From Emydura subglobosa (Eukaryota; Chordata; Testudines; Chelidae): a DNA stretch of 64,000 bases. How positions within the stretch are numbered: the stretch's first letter is position 1; each line of letters opens with the position of its first letter. The position numbers were made by a program, and so were the translations under genes. A model generated the notes under the pieces. It was not told the origin of the DNA, made no database searches, and saw nothing but the letters and a program-made list of their open reading frames with translations. This document shows positions 44,069 through 54,859 of the stretch, piece by piece. The stretch spans positions 10,737,762 through 10,801,761 of the forward strand of contig ML679961.1 in assembly GCA_007922225.1 (NCBI GenBank), given 5' to 3'.

Positions 44069-44480
44069 GAAGCAGGAGATGATCCACCTGCACTCGCAAG
44101 GATCGATTCTCCTCCTCTAATTGCTGGTAATCTCCCATCTCCCGCTCTGTCATGCGAATAGCCATGACAGATTGGTGAGCCACCAATTTATGCTGGCCCA
44201 CCAAATCCTCCAGTTCCCGAACCTGGACCAGCAGCCCATGGTTCTGGTCCCTAAGGGATATAATCCCCAGGCTCAAGGCCTGGAGTGCAACTGCTTTCTT
44301 TTTATCTGCACTGACTTTACCGGCTACCATGGCCCCCGCCCATCCCTGCAAATCCTCCCAGTCGGATCTGCCCCCTGCTTCAGGCTTTGCAAACAGGCTG
44401 CCCCATTTAGCCACCTGTTTATCTGTGAACTCTACCCAGCCCTCCTCGGTAAAGGGGACATTCAGCTTACACAAATCCAT
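43995..44480 (-). CDS. ERV-B gag-position ORF with coiled coil
   Basis: A 161-codon open frame begins MDLCKLNVPFTEEGWVEFTD only about 60 bases after the 5' LTR. Residues about 70-135 form an obvious heptad-type coiled coil (LQALSLGIISLRDQNHGLLV, VRELEDLVGQHKLV, YQQLEEENRSLRVQVDHLLL). It ends in a proline-rich tail. There is no Cys-His zinc knuckle and no major homology region visible. Its position suggests an N-terminal Gag piece; an accessory protein is an alternative. It is still open, while the env behind it is broken. Confidence 0.45.
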   Translation of the reverse strand: MDLCKLNVPFTEEGWVEFTDKQVAKWGSLFAKPEAGGRSDWEDLQGWAGAMVAGKVSADKKKAVALQALSLGIISLRDQNHGLLVQVRELEDLVGQHKLVAHQSVMAIRMTEREMGDYQQLEEENRSLRVQVDHLLLRGHRTDGTPEYDCPSPLAPLSLLP

Positions 44481-44517
44481 GGCGAGCGGTGTTGATCAGG
44501 CACCAGTCTTCCTCCGT

Positions 44518-44535
44518 ATCCTGTTCATGATGCCA
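44518..44535 (-). promoter_or_regulatory. possible primer binding site (ERV-B)
   Basis: Four bases beyond the LTR end, the minus strand reads TGGCATCATGAACAGGAT. It starts with the TGG expected opposite a tRNA CCA end, and GAACAGG recalls a lysine-type site, but the match is imperfect. Confidence 0.35.
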
Positions 44536-44539
44536 AGAA

Positions 44540-44930
44540 TGTTGGCCGGTGATAAGGGCCGCAGGATGATTCAGAGGAGGAGTGCGTAGAGACAGTGACT
44601 TTCTTCGAAGCAGGGTGTCCACCCGTTCTACCTCCCAGTGCTGGGGAGTGAGTCCTGTGTTTAGGCCAGATGTGTACATATACACCCATTTACATTCATC
44701 TTGGCCCCCCCTGAGGAAGGTAGTGTGCCCCTGCATTTTTACCTTATAAGGTCTTGTCCTATGCATACACTTAGACCGCCCCCAATATTATTTCCCTTTT
44801 TTATGCTGACACTCTGGGCTTGGGTTCCTTTCCACTGCATGTTAGCGGTTAAGGCACTTCCCTTGGCCTCTAACAGAACCGTTGCCTGTGGCTGGATAGG
44901 TACATCCACTACTCTTGTCACTGGCCTACA
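44540..44930 (-). mobile_element. ERV-B 5' LTR (minus)
   Basis: 391 bp, with the same ends as the 3' LTR (TGTAGGCCAG at 44930, CCGGCCAACA at 44540). Near 44600 the AATAAA seen in the other LTR is changed (plus 'gactttcttcgaag' against 'gactttattcaaag'). Many scattered substitutions against the partner mean an old insertion. The right flank (ataggtct) does not match the left flank of the 3' LTR. Confidence 0.9.
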
Positions 44931-47765
44931 ATAGGTCTGAGGAACATAACTAAAAATTAATCTATCTTCTAGCACTATTACAGTAGGTCTGACTCTTTCC
45001 TCACCCGTGAGCATCATGAGGAAATACACTGAAGTCAATGGCACTCCCCCGGTGTGGGAATCAAAACTGGGTCCATAGTTTGCAAAGACAGTAACTTTGT
45101 CTTGTGATCAGGCAGGCCACATTTCCATATCGCTGTGTGGCGTTAGCTTTTTTTTAAAGCTACCTGTACCCCTGTGAAAAGAAGAACTGGCACATCATGT
45201 TGACAATCTCCCAACGTCATCATTTTTAGATAAACGAACAAACTGAATGGATGTCACCTCTTTTCTGAGGACACCGACATCAAAATTAACCAGGGCTCCT
45301 TAATGTTTGACATCACAAACCAGCCTGAAAAGAAGACCTATCCCAGCAACTCCTCTCAACACATTTCTCACTTGAATGTGTTTTTCCCTCCCTCTCTACC
45401 CTTAGCCAGTCCATTGCTTTGTACGGATGGGTGTGGATAGGGAAACAGCCGCAGAGGGTCTCAAGCTCGAATTTTCGAGGACCTGGGGGCACCCATATCA
45501 ATGTTTGCATGCAATAGTGCAGGCCGAGTAACCCCCCAAGTACCTTGATTGCTCTGGGATCAGGGGGCAGGTGAGGAGGGTTTCAGGGCACAGCTGAGGA
45601 TCTGGCCAATCAACCAGGACTCCCAAGAGTGCTGAGTGGGCTGCACATGCTCTGCAAAGAGCTGCTGGTTGCGTTAGGGCCACAACTTACCGAGGAGGCA
45701 CTAGTGGAGCCATGTGGCGAAGAGCCAGCCATTAGTTGATCTACACACACTGCAAGCAGAGACCCTCATCCTAAATGAATAATAATAATTGATGAAGCTT
45801 GTCAGAGTGATTCTGGTAGACAGACAAAAACAACAAACAGGTGCTATCAGACTGGGGTTGTGGCAGGCAGGAGAATTACAGGGCGTAGCACCAGGAGGAA
45901 GTAGAAGTCAGAGGGATAATATTCCTTTGTGGACCCTGTCCTCCTCATGCTCATGCACTCTGCCGAGATCACACCTCTTCCTCACCCAACATCCTTCCAG
46001 AACATGGCTCTTTTCCATGATGCCAATTCCAGAGAGAAGCAGGTGCAGGATAACCAATTCTCCAGCTCTGGCTTGTCAGTCACATCACAGGACTGCACCT
46101 GCATTGCAAAAAGATTTGATCAACTCCACTGGAGCACCCTCTTGTCTTTACTAATAGCTTTTCCACTGGGAATTTTCAGATGCCATGTCTGACAGGCGTT
46201 TCGTAACACACAGCCAGCTACACCTGTGGTTGACTTTGCATTTTCATCTTTTTGATTTTCCAGTGGGTATATTTGCCTTTTTAAAAACAAAAACCAAAAA
46301 AAAAACCCCACCACCATCTGTTTAGTAGTTGCTATAAAAGCTAGTTTCTGGGCAATAATTGTCATTAAAAATGTAGAAAAAAGTCAGCTTTATAAATGTA
46401 CAGTTTTCCCCCTTTAAGCACTTTCAGGTTAGAAAACTGAATGCGACCACTTTATTTATTTTTTTACTTTCAGGGACATGTTCTATATCTCACCAATAGC
46501 AGGAGTAGCACGTGATGTGGCATTTGTTCTGGTAATTATGCAATTTTTGTAAGTAGCAGAAAACGTCAGGATGAAAGTTACCACTGCCCTGAGGTTGCAG
46601 TAATTTATGCGGCTTTCTCTTTACCAATTTTCTGATGATACATGTAAATGATAAGAGCCCTTTGATTTCAGTCTCACTCTCCCCTATTCAGAGTCACTTA
46701 CTCCTGGGGGGTGTACATTGGGGCAGGGGGGTGAATATCATTAGAATAGTAGGTTACTGCAGTAACAGAGTAAATCATAACAACTAGTTACGGTGTGTTT
46801 CTTCAAACTAGGGACTAGATTATGACTTTAGGCACAGTCCTGGGGAAGCCCCATCCCTCTTCCGCTGTGGGGGAAATAAACTGCAACTGCCATGAAAAGG
46901 GGGCAGCTTGTAGTGGTGCTGGGTGGCGAAAGGGAGAGAAAAGATCCACGGCTCCATGGGACTTGGGAGGAGCCCCCATGTCCCACCCAAAGCCTGGACC
47001 CAGTCTCAGGTATCCCCAACACTGCTGAACTGCAGGGCGGAAGGAGTAACTTCTCCTTACTTGCTTGTGTGGCTGCACTGGGGTTAGTCACAATCTAACC
47101 CTATATTTTTTTCCTGCGACTCTTGTGATTCGTTGCGCTGAAAACCAATCAGGCAGGCGAATCAACGCGAGAATGGTCATTGCTCTGCAACCGGTTCAGA
47201 CATTCTGTCCCTGACCGTTCCACGCACTCTGATGACCTTTACTTTGCCTACGAAAAACTCAATGGGGAAATGCAATGCTCATGCAAGAGAGGGACCAATA
47301 GCAAAGGGGACAAACGACTCTGCCAGTGCACCTGGTTCCGAACCTGTGACATCCTTTAAGTTCTAATATTGCCTGATCCCGCCAATTCTGCCAAATTGTA
47401 CCATGTAGTCAAACAGAGGCTGGCCTACAACCAAAGTCACACTCACTTGGGACTAAATGTAATTGGAACCCAGTTCTTCAAAGGTGAAAGGCTAACGGAA
47501 CTATCTGGTTTAACCCAATCACTTTCTCATCTTCCCTTAACTTTTCAAAAGCCTGATCCTTTCCAAGAACCCCACTGAAATCTATCGGAGTTTTGTCATT
47601 CCCATCAATGGGAACAGGGTTATGTCTCTAGGAGGTTCTTATCTCAGCAGATCACTGACAAAGTAACTCTCTCTGTAATTCTGCACAAAGGGGATGTCTC
47701 CAATGGGGTAACTACTAGAATTGGTTCCTGGACTCTTCCATTGTAGCTATTGGGCTATTCCAATT
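44931..47765. other. stretch without recognised gene
   Basis: No convincing exon. A 58-base open segment at 46473-46530 after 'tttttttactttcag' and before 'ctggtaatt' looks exon-like but is unsupported. There are A-rich runs at about 46288-46304. The short palindromic family modules at 46660 and 47545-47625 ('ccactgaaatctatcggagt', 'cattcccatcaatgggaaca') are present. Confidence 0.35.
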
Positions 47766-47767
47766 CA

Positions 47768-48000
47768 AAACTGCATGGCCGGATGGTCTTGTGATTAAGG
47801 AACTGGACTAGGACTTGGGAGATCACACTTCATTTTCTGTTCTGCCACAGGCTTCCTTCGAGACCAAGGGCAATACAATTAACTTCTCTGTGCCTCACTT
47901 CCCCAGCTATAAAATGGGGAGAATTCTTTCTCCCACTCTTGGTTAATCTTGTCTATTTAAACCATGAGTCCTTTGGGGCAGGGAGAAAATAGACCCTTTT
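47768..48000 (+). mobile_element. near-complete tRNA-headed SINE (plus)
   Basis: The head 'ggatggtcttgtgattaagg' resembles a tRNA-type box A region. It is followed by 'ttctgttctgccacaggctt', 'gaccaagggcaatacaatta', 'cctcacttccccagctataa' and the tail 'ctttggggcagggag'. Head, core and tail are all present in order. Confidence 0.8.
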
Positions 48001-49320
48001 GGCATTCACACCCCTTTATAGGAAACTTTCTAGTGATGCCCTATATAATTAAAGCTTCCAGACATTTCTTTTATAGACACTTGTCAATGACTGGGATGAG
48101 GAGGGCGCTTTATTTCAACTCCCCTGGTGTATTTGTTGCCGCCTCGAGAAAATATGGCAGCAAAGGATTGGTGGTGGCGTGTGTTGAGTTTTGGAGAACC
48201 TGGGGCCAAGCCAACCCTGTTTACAGAATGAGCCCCACCTGATGGGGATAGGCAGTTCTCTATAAAGAACATAAGGTCGCTACAGTAAGGGGGAAGCTTA
48301 GGAGGCTGAAGTGAGTAAGAGAGGCTATTGCAGGGAACACCCTGAGACCAGGGGAATTGCTCCAGCTAGGAAGGGCTGGGAGTAGCTTGCTAAGGCAGGA
48401 AGGACAACGACCAGACCAGGGGAGTTTGAAGGCTGGAGGGAAGATTTGTGTGTCTAGCGTTGAATTTTACGTTCATCGATAAGACCCTGCAGAGGGCTGC
48501 TGTGATTGGACTGGAAAAATCCTGCAAGGAGTTAATTTTGGGATCCAAGAAGGGAAACTGAGGTAAGGGGCTGTGTGCAGGGGTGGCGTGGAGCCTCCTG
48601 GGGGTGTTGTGAGGCAACCAATCCCCCAAGAAGGGAAGGAGTGACAGTGGTCAGCTGTTGAGTTTTGGATGGGAAGGGGAGATAGTGGTGGTGAGATGTG
48701 TGTTGAATTTTGACCTTCCGTCTTGGGTACACACACTGCAGACTCAGTCAAGTGTGTAAATCCCAAACGCAAGGGGCACTGTCAAGGTTGACAAGCCCAT
48801 GGTCTGAACTACTGTTCCACTTTTCTTTATATCTGTGCTCAGAGTTCATATCCTGCTATAATTTGGTTTAGTCCTGCTCTCTCTTTTTCTCTTAAAGAGC
48901 CCTTCTCTTACATGCCTCTCCACAGACGGCAGCAGCATGACATTGTTTGGTGACAGCAGGCCACACCTGCAGCTGGTTGGAAATCGGTGTAGCCCCCCTG
49001 AAGTCAGAGCTATGCTGATTTACGCCAACCAAGGGTCTGGTCCAGCATTTTCTTCCTGATTTAAAGGAAGGCGCTTTGAATGGCCCAGGAAAAAGAAACT
49101 CGGTATTCTTGCCAGTAGAGAAATACCCTATGTACTTTAATGATTTAAAATTTCCTAGCCAGCTACAACAGAGATTAATAATACGTACCCAATCCTGCAA
49201 GCTGTTCCAAGCAGACAAATCCTTGCACCCATGCAGAATCCCAGATCCCCCAGCTGCTTGCAGGTCTGGATCCTTAAATAAAGGAACTGAGTCCTCCATC
49301 TTATGTTAAACAAAAACTAA
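48000..49320. other. stretch without recognised gene
   Basis: Mixed composition. Part of 48270-48780 is G-rich with 'gttgaattttacgttcatcg' and 'gttgaattttgaccttccgt' (about 48461 and 48701), hinting at an internal duplication or an unrecognised LTR. No family motif. Confidence 0.3.
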
Positions 49321-49324
49321 AAAG

Positions 49325-49569
49325 ACACTTTATATTAAGGTTTCATTTATAAATAGTTTATAAAGGGTTAATAAATGATTAATGAATGTTTTAATACATG
49401 GCTCCTCAATTGTTATAGAGGCTGTTTGTAACCAGGCACAACACCTGCTATTGATGTGCTTGTAACCATCTAAAACACACTACTCGTATCTTTAACATGT
49501 TTATAACAATTATTAGTCATTTATTAACCCTTTATAAGCTATTTATAAACTCACTCTTAAAATAAAGTG
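49325..49569. mobile_element. 245-bp MITE with about 58-bp terminal inverted repeats
   Basis: The left end CACTTTATATTAAGGTTTCA continues through 'ataaatagtttataaagggt'. The right end is its inverse, through 'accctttataagctatttat' to AATAAAGTG. The arms pair over nearly 60 bases with scattered mismatches. No ORF. Fragments of the family are at about 13770 and 24385-24900. Confidence 0.85.
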
Positions 49570-50480
49570 AGATCAAGTGGAGAATTTGACAAGGCAATCA
49601 TTCCAAATGGCAAGGAAGTGACCCAGATTCAAAACGATAACCAAAAAAGACACTGGGTAAATACAACCCAGGAAAGTATTTTCAATGCTCCGCCCAATTA
49701 CCTGTTCAGACAGCCAGGAAATAACTTCCTGGTTGGATTGACATCCTTTTGCTTTTCTATAAACTAGGCAGTCAGAAGCTCTTCTCCACCATTGCAATGG
49801 CTCACACATTTAAGGAGTAATTTACTGACATTCCTAAGAGAGAACACTTTAATTCACAAAATATTATTCATCAAAATGCTACAAAAATGGCAGTTTTTTT
49901 CTGATCCTAATCTATAAAGCTTTTTGTCTATCTTTAAAGCTATGGTTATCTTGAAGTGCTTAGTCTCATATTCATTGCTTTTATAATTGGACAACACAGA
50001 ACAATGGGAGATTTACTAGTTTATTAAGAACCAAAATGGATGTAATCCAATATCGCCCTTTGTTGAAAGCCACCTACAAAAGAATTGCATGGGGATCTGA
50101 AATGAATAATCTTCCTTGTTTTTCTCCCCTTGAAATCACCATAATGCATTCCCAGAGCATAGTATATGGAAATATTTTAGGGAAAATTATTATAGAGGTA
50201 GACAGGTCGACTGTACCTTTAAACTTATGAATTCGTGTTTCCTACTTCTCAAAAGTGTCATGAATCCCTGCTTGAAACTCCTCTGAAAGTCAGGGATAAC
50301 AGGAGGGTAAGATTGTTGAATCTTCTTAAGGGAGGGACCAATAGCTATTGAAGTTGACATGCAGGCTCTGACCTGGCACACAATAACACGTACTTAATGT
50401 AAAGTCAATGGGACTTCTCCCCAGTTAGACATTTGCATAAGCATTGGTGGACTGGGGCCTCAGAGAGGAGAGGATGACTC
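49570..50480. other. AT-rich stretch, no gene seen
   Basis: Nothing recognisable apart from a short 'aagtcaatgggacttctccc' module near 50401. Confidence 0.4.
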
Positions 50481-50481
50481 T

Positions 50482-50768
50482 AAGACCCTGTCTACACTTA
50501 CCTCCAGGATTCGGCGGCAGTTGACGGGAGTTACGCAAGCTATGCAAAAAACTTGCGTAACTCCCGTCGACTTCTCTGCTTCTGTTCTGCATGCTGTCTT
50601 CACTGCACTGCGCCGATGGGAACCGCCTTCCCGTCGACGCAGCGCTACGCCACTTGAGAAGGTGGTCTTAATACGTCGATTTCTGGATCGACTGAGCGGG
50701 TCTTCCCTGACCGCTCAGTTGATCCAGAGAAATTGATCTGACGGCGGCGACTTTGCCTAAGGAACGTA
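50482..50768. mobile_element. GTCTACACTT-type MITE with two internal hairpins
   Basis: The left end 'accctgtctacacttacctc' marks the family. Inside are two strong stem-loops, at 50523-50568 (17-bp perfect arms GACGGGAGTTACGCAAG and its inverse, 12-nt loop) and at 50682-50728 (18-bp arms starting TCTGGATCGACTGAGCGG with one mismatch, 11-nt loop). The right end is less clear ('cgactttgcctaaggaacg'). An apparent 71-codon frame across it is a by-product of the repeat. Confidence 0.7.
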
Positions 50769-51089
50769 GCCTAAGGAACTGCAACACATACTGAGAAAAC
50801 TACAGCAATGCACTCACAGTGAAGAAAATTAGAATCAACACCGTTGAAACCTGCCATGTAACAAAACTGGATCGCTTACAATGCAGAGATCCAAATAACC
50901 TTCCTCATCATCATTCAGTCATTACGGACCAATAATACACTTGGCACTGGGCAAGATACAAAACGCCACCACCTGTAGTACCACCACCAAGTTTTTATAA
51001 ACAGACTATGTATGAAAACCGTCTTAAAACCTAAGTGTTGTTAAAACGCATTGTATCCATAGCATGGTTATGTATATAAAAAGCTGTAG

Positions 51090-51400
51090 TTGCAAAATAT
51101 TCATAAATGCATTATAAACTTACCCCATTTGAGATTTGCTGCTTGCGGGTGGGGGCTGGCGCTGGAGCAGCTCCTGGCCAGCTGCTGTGTGTCCAGGGGA
51201 CAGAACAGCCAGGCCACCCTGGGCGCTGGGGGCCACTGCGCTCGGCCCCTGCACAGGCGAGCATCACTGGAGGCTCCGCGGCCAGCCCCCCAGCAGAAGG
51301 TGGACACGTACCGTTTGGAGGTGGCCTGCATACCACCGGTGGGACGCGTACCACAGTTTGGGACCCGCTGGACTAGGGGACTCAGATAACTCGCTCTCAT
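51090..51400. other. GC-rich patch, all frames open
   Basis: A sharply bounded GC-rich segment (about 51140-51370) is open in several frames on both strands, which is a composition effect. It includes 'gtgggggctggcgctggagc' and 'ccagcccccagcagaagg'. It may be a retrotransposon piece; no motif supports a gene. Confidence 0.3.
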
Positions 51401-51774
51401 TTATTTGCTTGGGTATTCAGACTTGGCTCCTTCCCAGGCTGGGCTGAAGTTAGAGCTGGTTGAAAATTCTTCATCAAAACATGTTCTGGGCAAAAAATGG
51501 CTTTATGCTGCAACACTCCTAGAGACAATCCATCAATTTCTCCATCCTGGACCCTTGCAGTTCAATGGGCTTGATTTTCCACCACATTATTCCAGTTTTA
51601 CATGGGCCTAACACTGATTTCGGTCAATGGGCTCAGTCATGCTCACTGCATCATTCATTGGTAACCACCCCCACGATAAGTCTCCTACATCTTCCACCTG
51701 TTTTGTCTGAGACAGTAACAGCCCTTTTCTACTCTAGTTGTTTCATAGTCTTCAGATACGTCCCCTCTTTGCAT

Positions 51775-51990
51775 TAAATAATAATAATAATACCTAGAAT
51801 TTCTAGCACTTTTCCTCAGTGGATCTCAAAATGCTTTACAAAGGAGAACAGTTGTCATTATCCCTGTTTTACAGATGGGGAAACTGAGGCACAGAGAGGT
51901 GAAGTAACTTTTCTAAGGTTTCCCAGCTGGAAATGGAACCCAGGTCTCCTGAATCAGAGTCCAGGGCCACCACACTGCCTCCCAACAAGA
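51775..51990 (-). mobile_element. MIR-type SINE with (AAT)n tail (minus)
   Basis: (AAT)n at 51778-51792 is followed by 'ctcaaaatgctttacaaagg', the reverse core 'ttttacagatggggaaactg' and 'aggcacagagaggtgaagt', and the box-B-like 'ggaacccaggtctcctgaat'. Confidence 0.9.
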
Positions 51991-52424
51991 GAGAGCTCTC
52001 ACCTGCCCCAGCTGGTCAACAGGTATCAAATGCTGTTATCGGATGCATTTAAATGGGCATTCACTGTTTAAGTTTCTGTAAATAAGTCTATTAAATTGGT
52101 GCAGGGGATGGTAAAGCAACTTTATAGTCAAAGCTGGATCACATTATGGGTTTGATGCTACCCCCATTGAAGTGTGTGTCAAAACATCCAGGAATTTCAA
52201 AGAGACCAGTTTTAGAGCATGTCCCTTTCTTCCAGTAAATGAGTTATGCCTCACAGTCCGCATATCAGAGAAACATCCCTTCTTTCTTTCCTGCCCCCTT
52301 TTCATTTGAGGAAAACTTCATGAGTGGTTGAGCCAACTAAGTAAAATTGGCACATTTTGCAGTTATTTTATCCACTCACGACCCTTTTATTTCTTCCGTC
52401 AACCTATGATGCCTTTTCTAAGGG

Positions 52425-53256
52425 CTAGTCTACAAGGGTTTTACTAGTATAGCTATATGGGTAGAGCTATATACCAGCAAAGCCTCCCATAGAGATGTAG
52501 TTTATACTGGCAAAAGGAGTTCTGTTGCCACTATAGTTAAACCATCTCCCTGAATTATATAAGCTATACTAGCAAAAGGACTCTTGCGGATATAAGATGC
52601 ATAGAAACATAAACATAGAAAAGTAGGGCTGGAAGGGACCTTGAGAGGTCATCAAGTCCAGTCCCCTGTGCTGAGGCAGGACCAGGTCAACCTAGACCAT
52701 CCCTGACAGATGTTGGGCCAGTCTGTTTTCAAAAACCTCCAGTGATGGGGATTCCACCATCTTCCTGGGAAGCCTATCCCAGAGTTTAAGTACCTTTATT
52801 ATTAGACAGTTTTTCCTAATACCTAACCTAAATCTCCCTTTCTGTAGATTACTTCTTGTCTTCTCTTCAGCGGACATGGAGAACAATTAATCACCATCCT
52901 CTATCATATCAACTGTTAGTTTTCTCGTCTCTAAAATGAACAGTACAAGTTTTTTAAATCATTCCCAATATCGAAGCTGTTCCATATCCCTAATTATTTT
53001 TGTTGCCCTACTCTGTACTTTTTCCTATTTGAATATATTTTTTTTGAAATAAAGCAACCAGAACTGCACGCAGTATTTAAAGTGTGGGTGTATCATGGAT
53101 TTATATAGTGGCATTATATTTTCTGTTTTATCATCTATCCCTTTCCTAATGGTTCCTAACATTCCCAACAGGTTTGCCGGCATAGCTATATCAGTTAAGA
53201 TTAGAAATGTGATTTTTTTCCACTCCCCTTAGCTGGCATAGTTAGGCAGGCAAAAC
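52425..53256. mobile_element. DNA-transposon remnant split by CR1
   Basis: The left part (52425-52602) contains 'tactagtatagctatatggg' and 'ttatactggcaaaaggagtt'; the right part (53172-53256) contains 'gccggcatagctatatcagt' and 'tagctggcatagttaggcag', partly inverse to the left. A CR1 copy separates them. Confidence 0.5.
52603..53172 (-). mobile_element. CR1 LINE, 5'-truncated (minus)
   Basis: The 3' side has 'gggctggaagggaccttgag' and 'aggtcatcaagtccagtccc'. The minus frame at 52692-52886 gives RFRLGIRKNCLIIKVLKLWD and PSLEVFENRLAQHLSGMV, the end of CR1 ORF2 before its stop. Beyond 52890 the sequence is decayed but follows CR1 order to about 53172. It is inserted in a DNA transposon. Confidence 0.85.
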
Positions 53257-53259
53257 TGG

Positions 53260-53395
53260 CCATAAACCTAGATTGCGAGCTCTCTGGGGCAAAGATTGTC
53301 TCTCTGTTAACCATGTACAGGGCCTAGCACAATGGGGTCCCAATCTTCTCTTGGGTCCCTATGCACTAATGCAATACAAACAATACATGAGCTAC
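53260..53395 (+). mobile_element. SINE/LINE tail fragment (plus)
   Basis: 'agattgcgagctctctgggg', 'caaagattgtctctctgtta', 'gtacagggcctagcacaatg' and 'gggtccctatgcactaatgc' are the sense tail module shared with the L2-like LINE at 60150. Confidence 0.75.
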
Positions 53396-53639
53396 CTATG
53401 GAGAAATAGACCCTTGAAAATGATGCCTTCATGAAGTGAGTTTGTAATCATTATTAATAATACATTAAAAAAGTGACCCAGCTCATTCCCCTAACCAGAC
53501 TTCATCCTGCATCCTGTCCACTCTGTGTCTGCCTTGTTTAGAACACCAGCTGAGGTTTCCCCTTTAGGTGTGAGAGGGTAGTTCAGTCTCCATGTCTATT
53601 CAGCCTTTTAGCAGCTTCGCTAAGACTATAGTGTATATT

Positions 53640-53715
53640 ACAGTAGCACTTTGGGTCCCAGACCTCAATCAAGGGTCTGGGATCCAATGTGCTAGGCACT
53701 GTACATACGAGTAAC
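53640..53715 (-). mobile_element. SINE tail fragment (minus)
   Basis: 'cagtagcactttgggtccca' and 'ccaatgtgctaggcactgta' are the reverse tail module. Confidence 0.6.
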
Positions 53716-53814
53716 AAAAAGATATCACCAGTACATCAACCAGCACTAAGTGCCACAAATGACAGGGCCAGTTGCACACAAGAAACTGGACTAGTTGTAT
53801 ACTTTAAAAATGGG

Positions 53815-53878
53815 GGGCCAAATCTTCAGCTGGAGTCAAAGGAGCTATGCTGCTTTACACCAGCTAGGGATCTGGCCC
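53815..53878. mobile_element. 64-bp palindromic MITE
   Basis: The left end GGGCCAAATCTTCAGCTGG and the inverse of the right end, GGGCCAGATCCCTAGCTGG, agree at about 15 of 19 positions. It is among the shortest elements of this family in the window. Confidence 0.6.
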
Positions 53879-54859
53879 TTTATGCTTTATGGAATCCATT
53901 TCCAATGTTTAAAAGATCACTTGAAGCTATCTAAAATGGATTGCTCAGAAGATCTGAAACGGTCTTTCTGCAAGGTACATATCACCCATTGGTTTAAAAA
54001 ATAAATATTGCTGTAATTTTGCCCATCATCTTACAATTAATAGCAGAGCAGTATTTTAATTGTTTTCCCCTCAGGACTTTTACGCTGTTCCCCCCACCCT
54101 CCACCCCCCGGCCCTCCCACAGATGCTTACTATAAAAGAGTAAAAATGCAAAGAATAAATTGAATAAATGTTTGTAGACCCGAAAGAAAGAATGCATCTA
54201 TTATAAAATAAAATCTCTTTTAGTAGCTATTAGAATGCATTAAAAATATTCACAGGATTCTGCCCTCTAGTTATGTTGCAATAGCCATGCAAATAATAAT
54301 TGTGGCTAAGTGCACTACACTGACAGTCAATATTGTACTTCCCAAGCTTGAGATCATTATTCTTTACAGAACTCATGCATTTTGTGACAGATCAAAAGAT
54401 TTACATATCATATGGAGTGCTTTAGGGAATAACTTGCTGAGTATTTTAAATCCACAATGTTCCACAGCTATTTAAATACAGATTTCATTTCTCTCTTCTG
54501 TGTGATATTTAAAAAAAAATACGATCAAGTTGGGTATTTTTGTTCACATCATAAAACACCATCTTAATTTGGCTTTTATACAGCAGTTTCGTATTTTCAG
54601 CCACGTTATTGAATATTCTGCTCTGCTCCGCTCTGGCCTTTGCAGAAGAAAAATATGGGGGGGGGAATCAAATTTTCATTAGGATGATGGGCAAGATGGT
54701 GAGCTGTTCCATGCCGGGGAGTCAGAGCTATGTTCTTAGTCCGCTCCTACCTCGCACACAGCCTCCCTGCATCGCTGGTCTGTTCCAGATGCCGCACAGG
54801 TGGATGGGGACTAGTGGAGAATGGGGTGGAGCCTTGGCTGAGCCTGCTCAGAGGGCAAA

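Noticed and set aside
39992..44937. Target-site duplication for ERV-B
   Set aside because: The outer flanks (…cagtcg and ataggt…) do not match; either the site has decayed, or the LTRs belong to a recombined or rearranged provirus.
46473..46530. Exon-like segment after a good acceptor and before a GTAATT donor
   Set aside because: Only 58 bases, one frame open, peptide not recognisable; such combinations arise by chance in AT-rich DNA.
50521..50736. 71-codon plus-strand frame
   Set aside because: It runs through the two hairpins of a MITE and is a by-product of repeat sequence.
51090..51450. Five overlapping frames around a GC-rich patch
   Set aside because: Open in both strands by composition; no motif.
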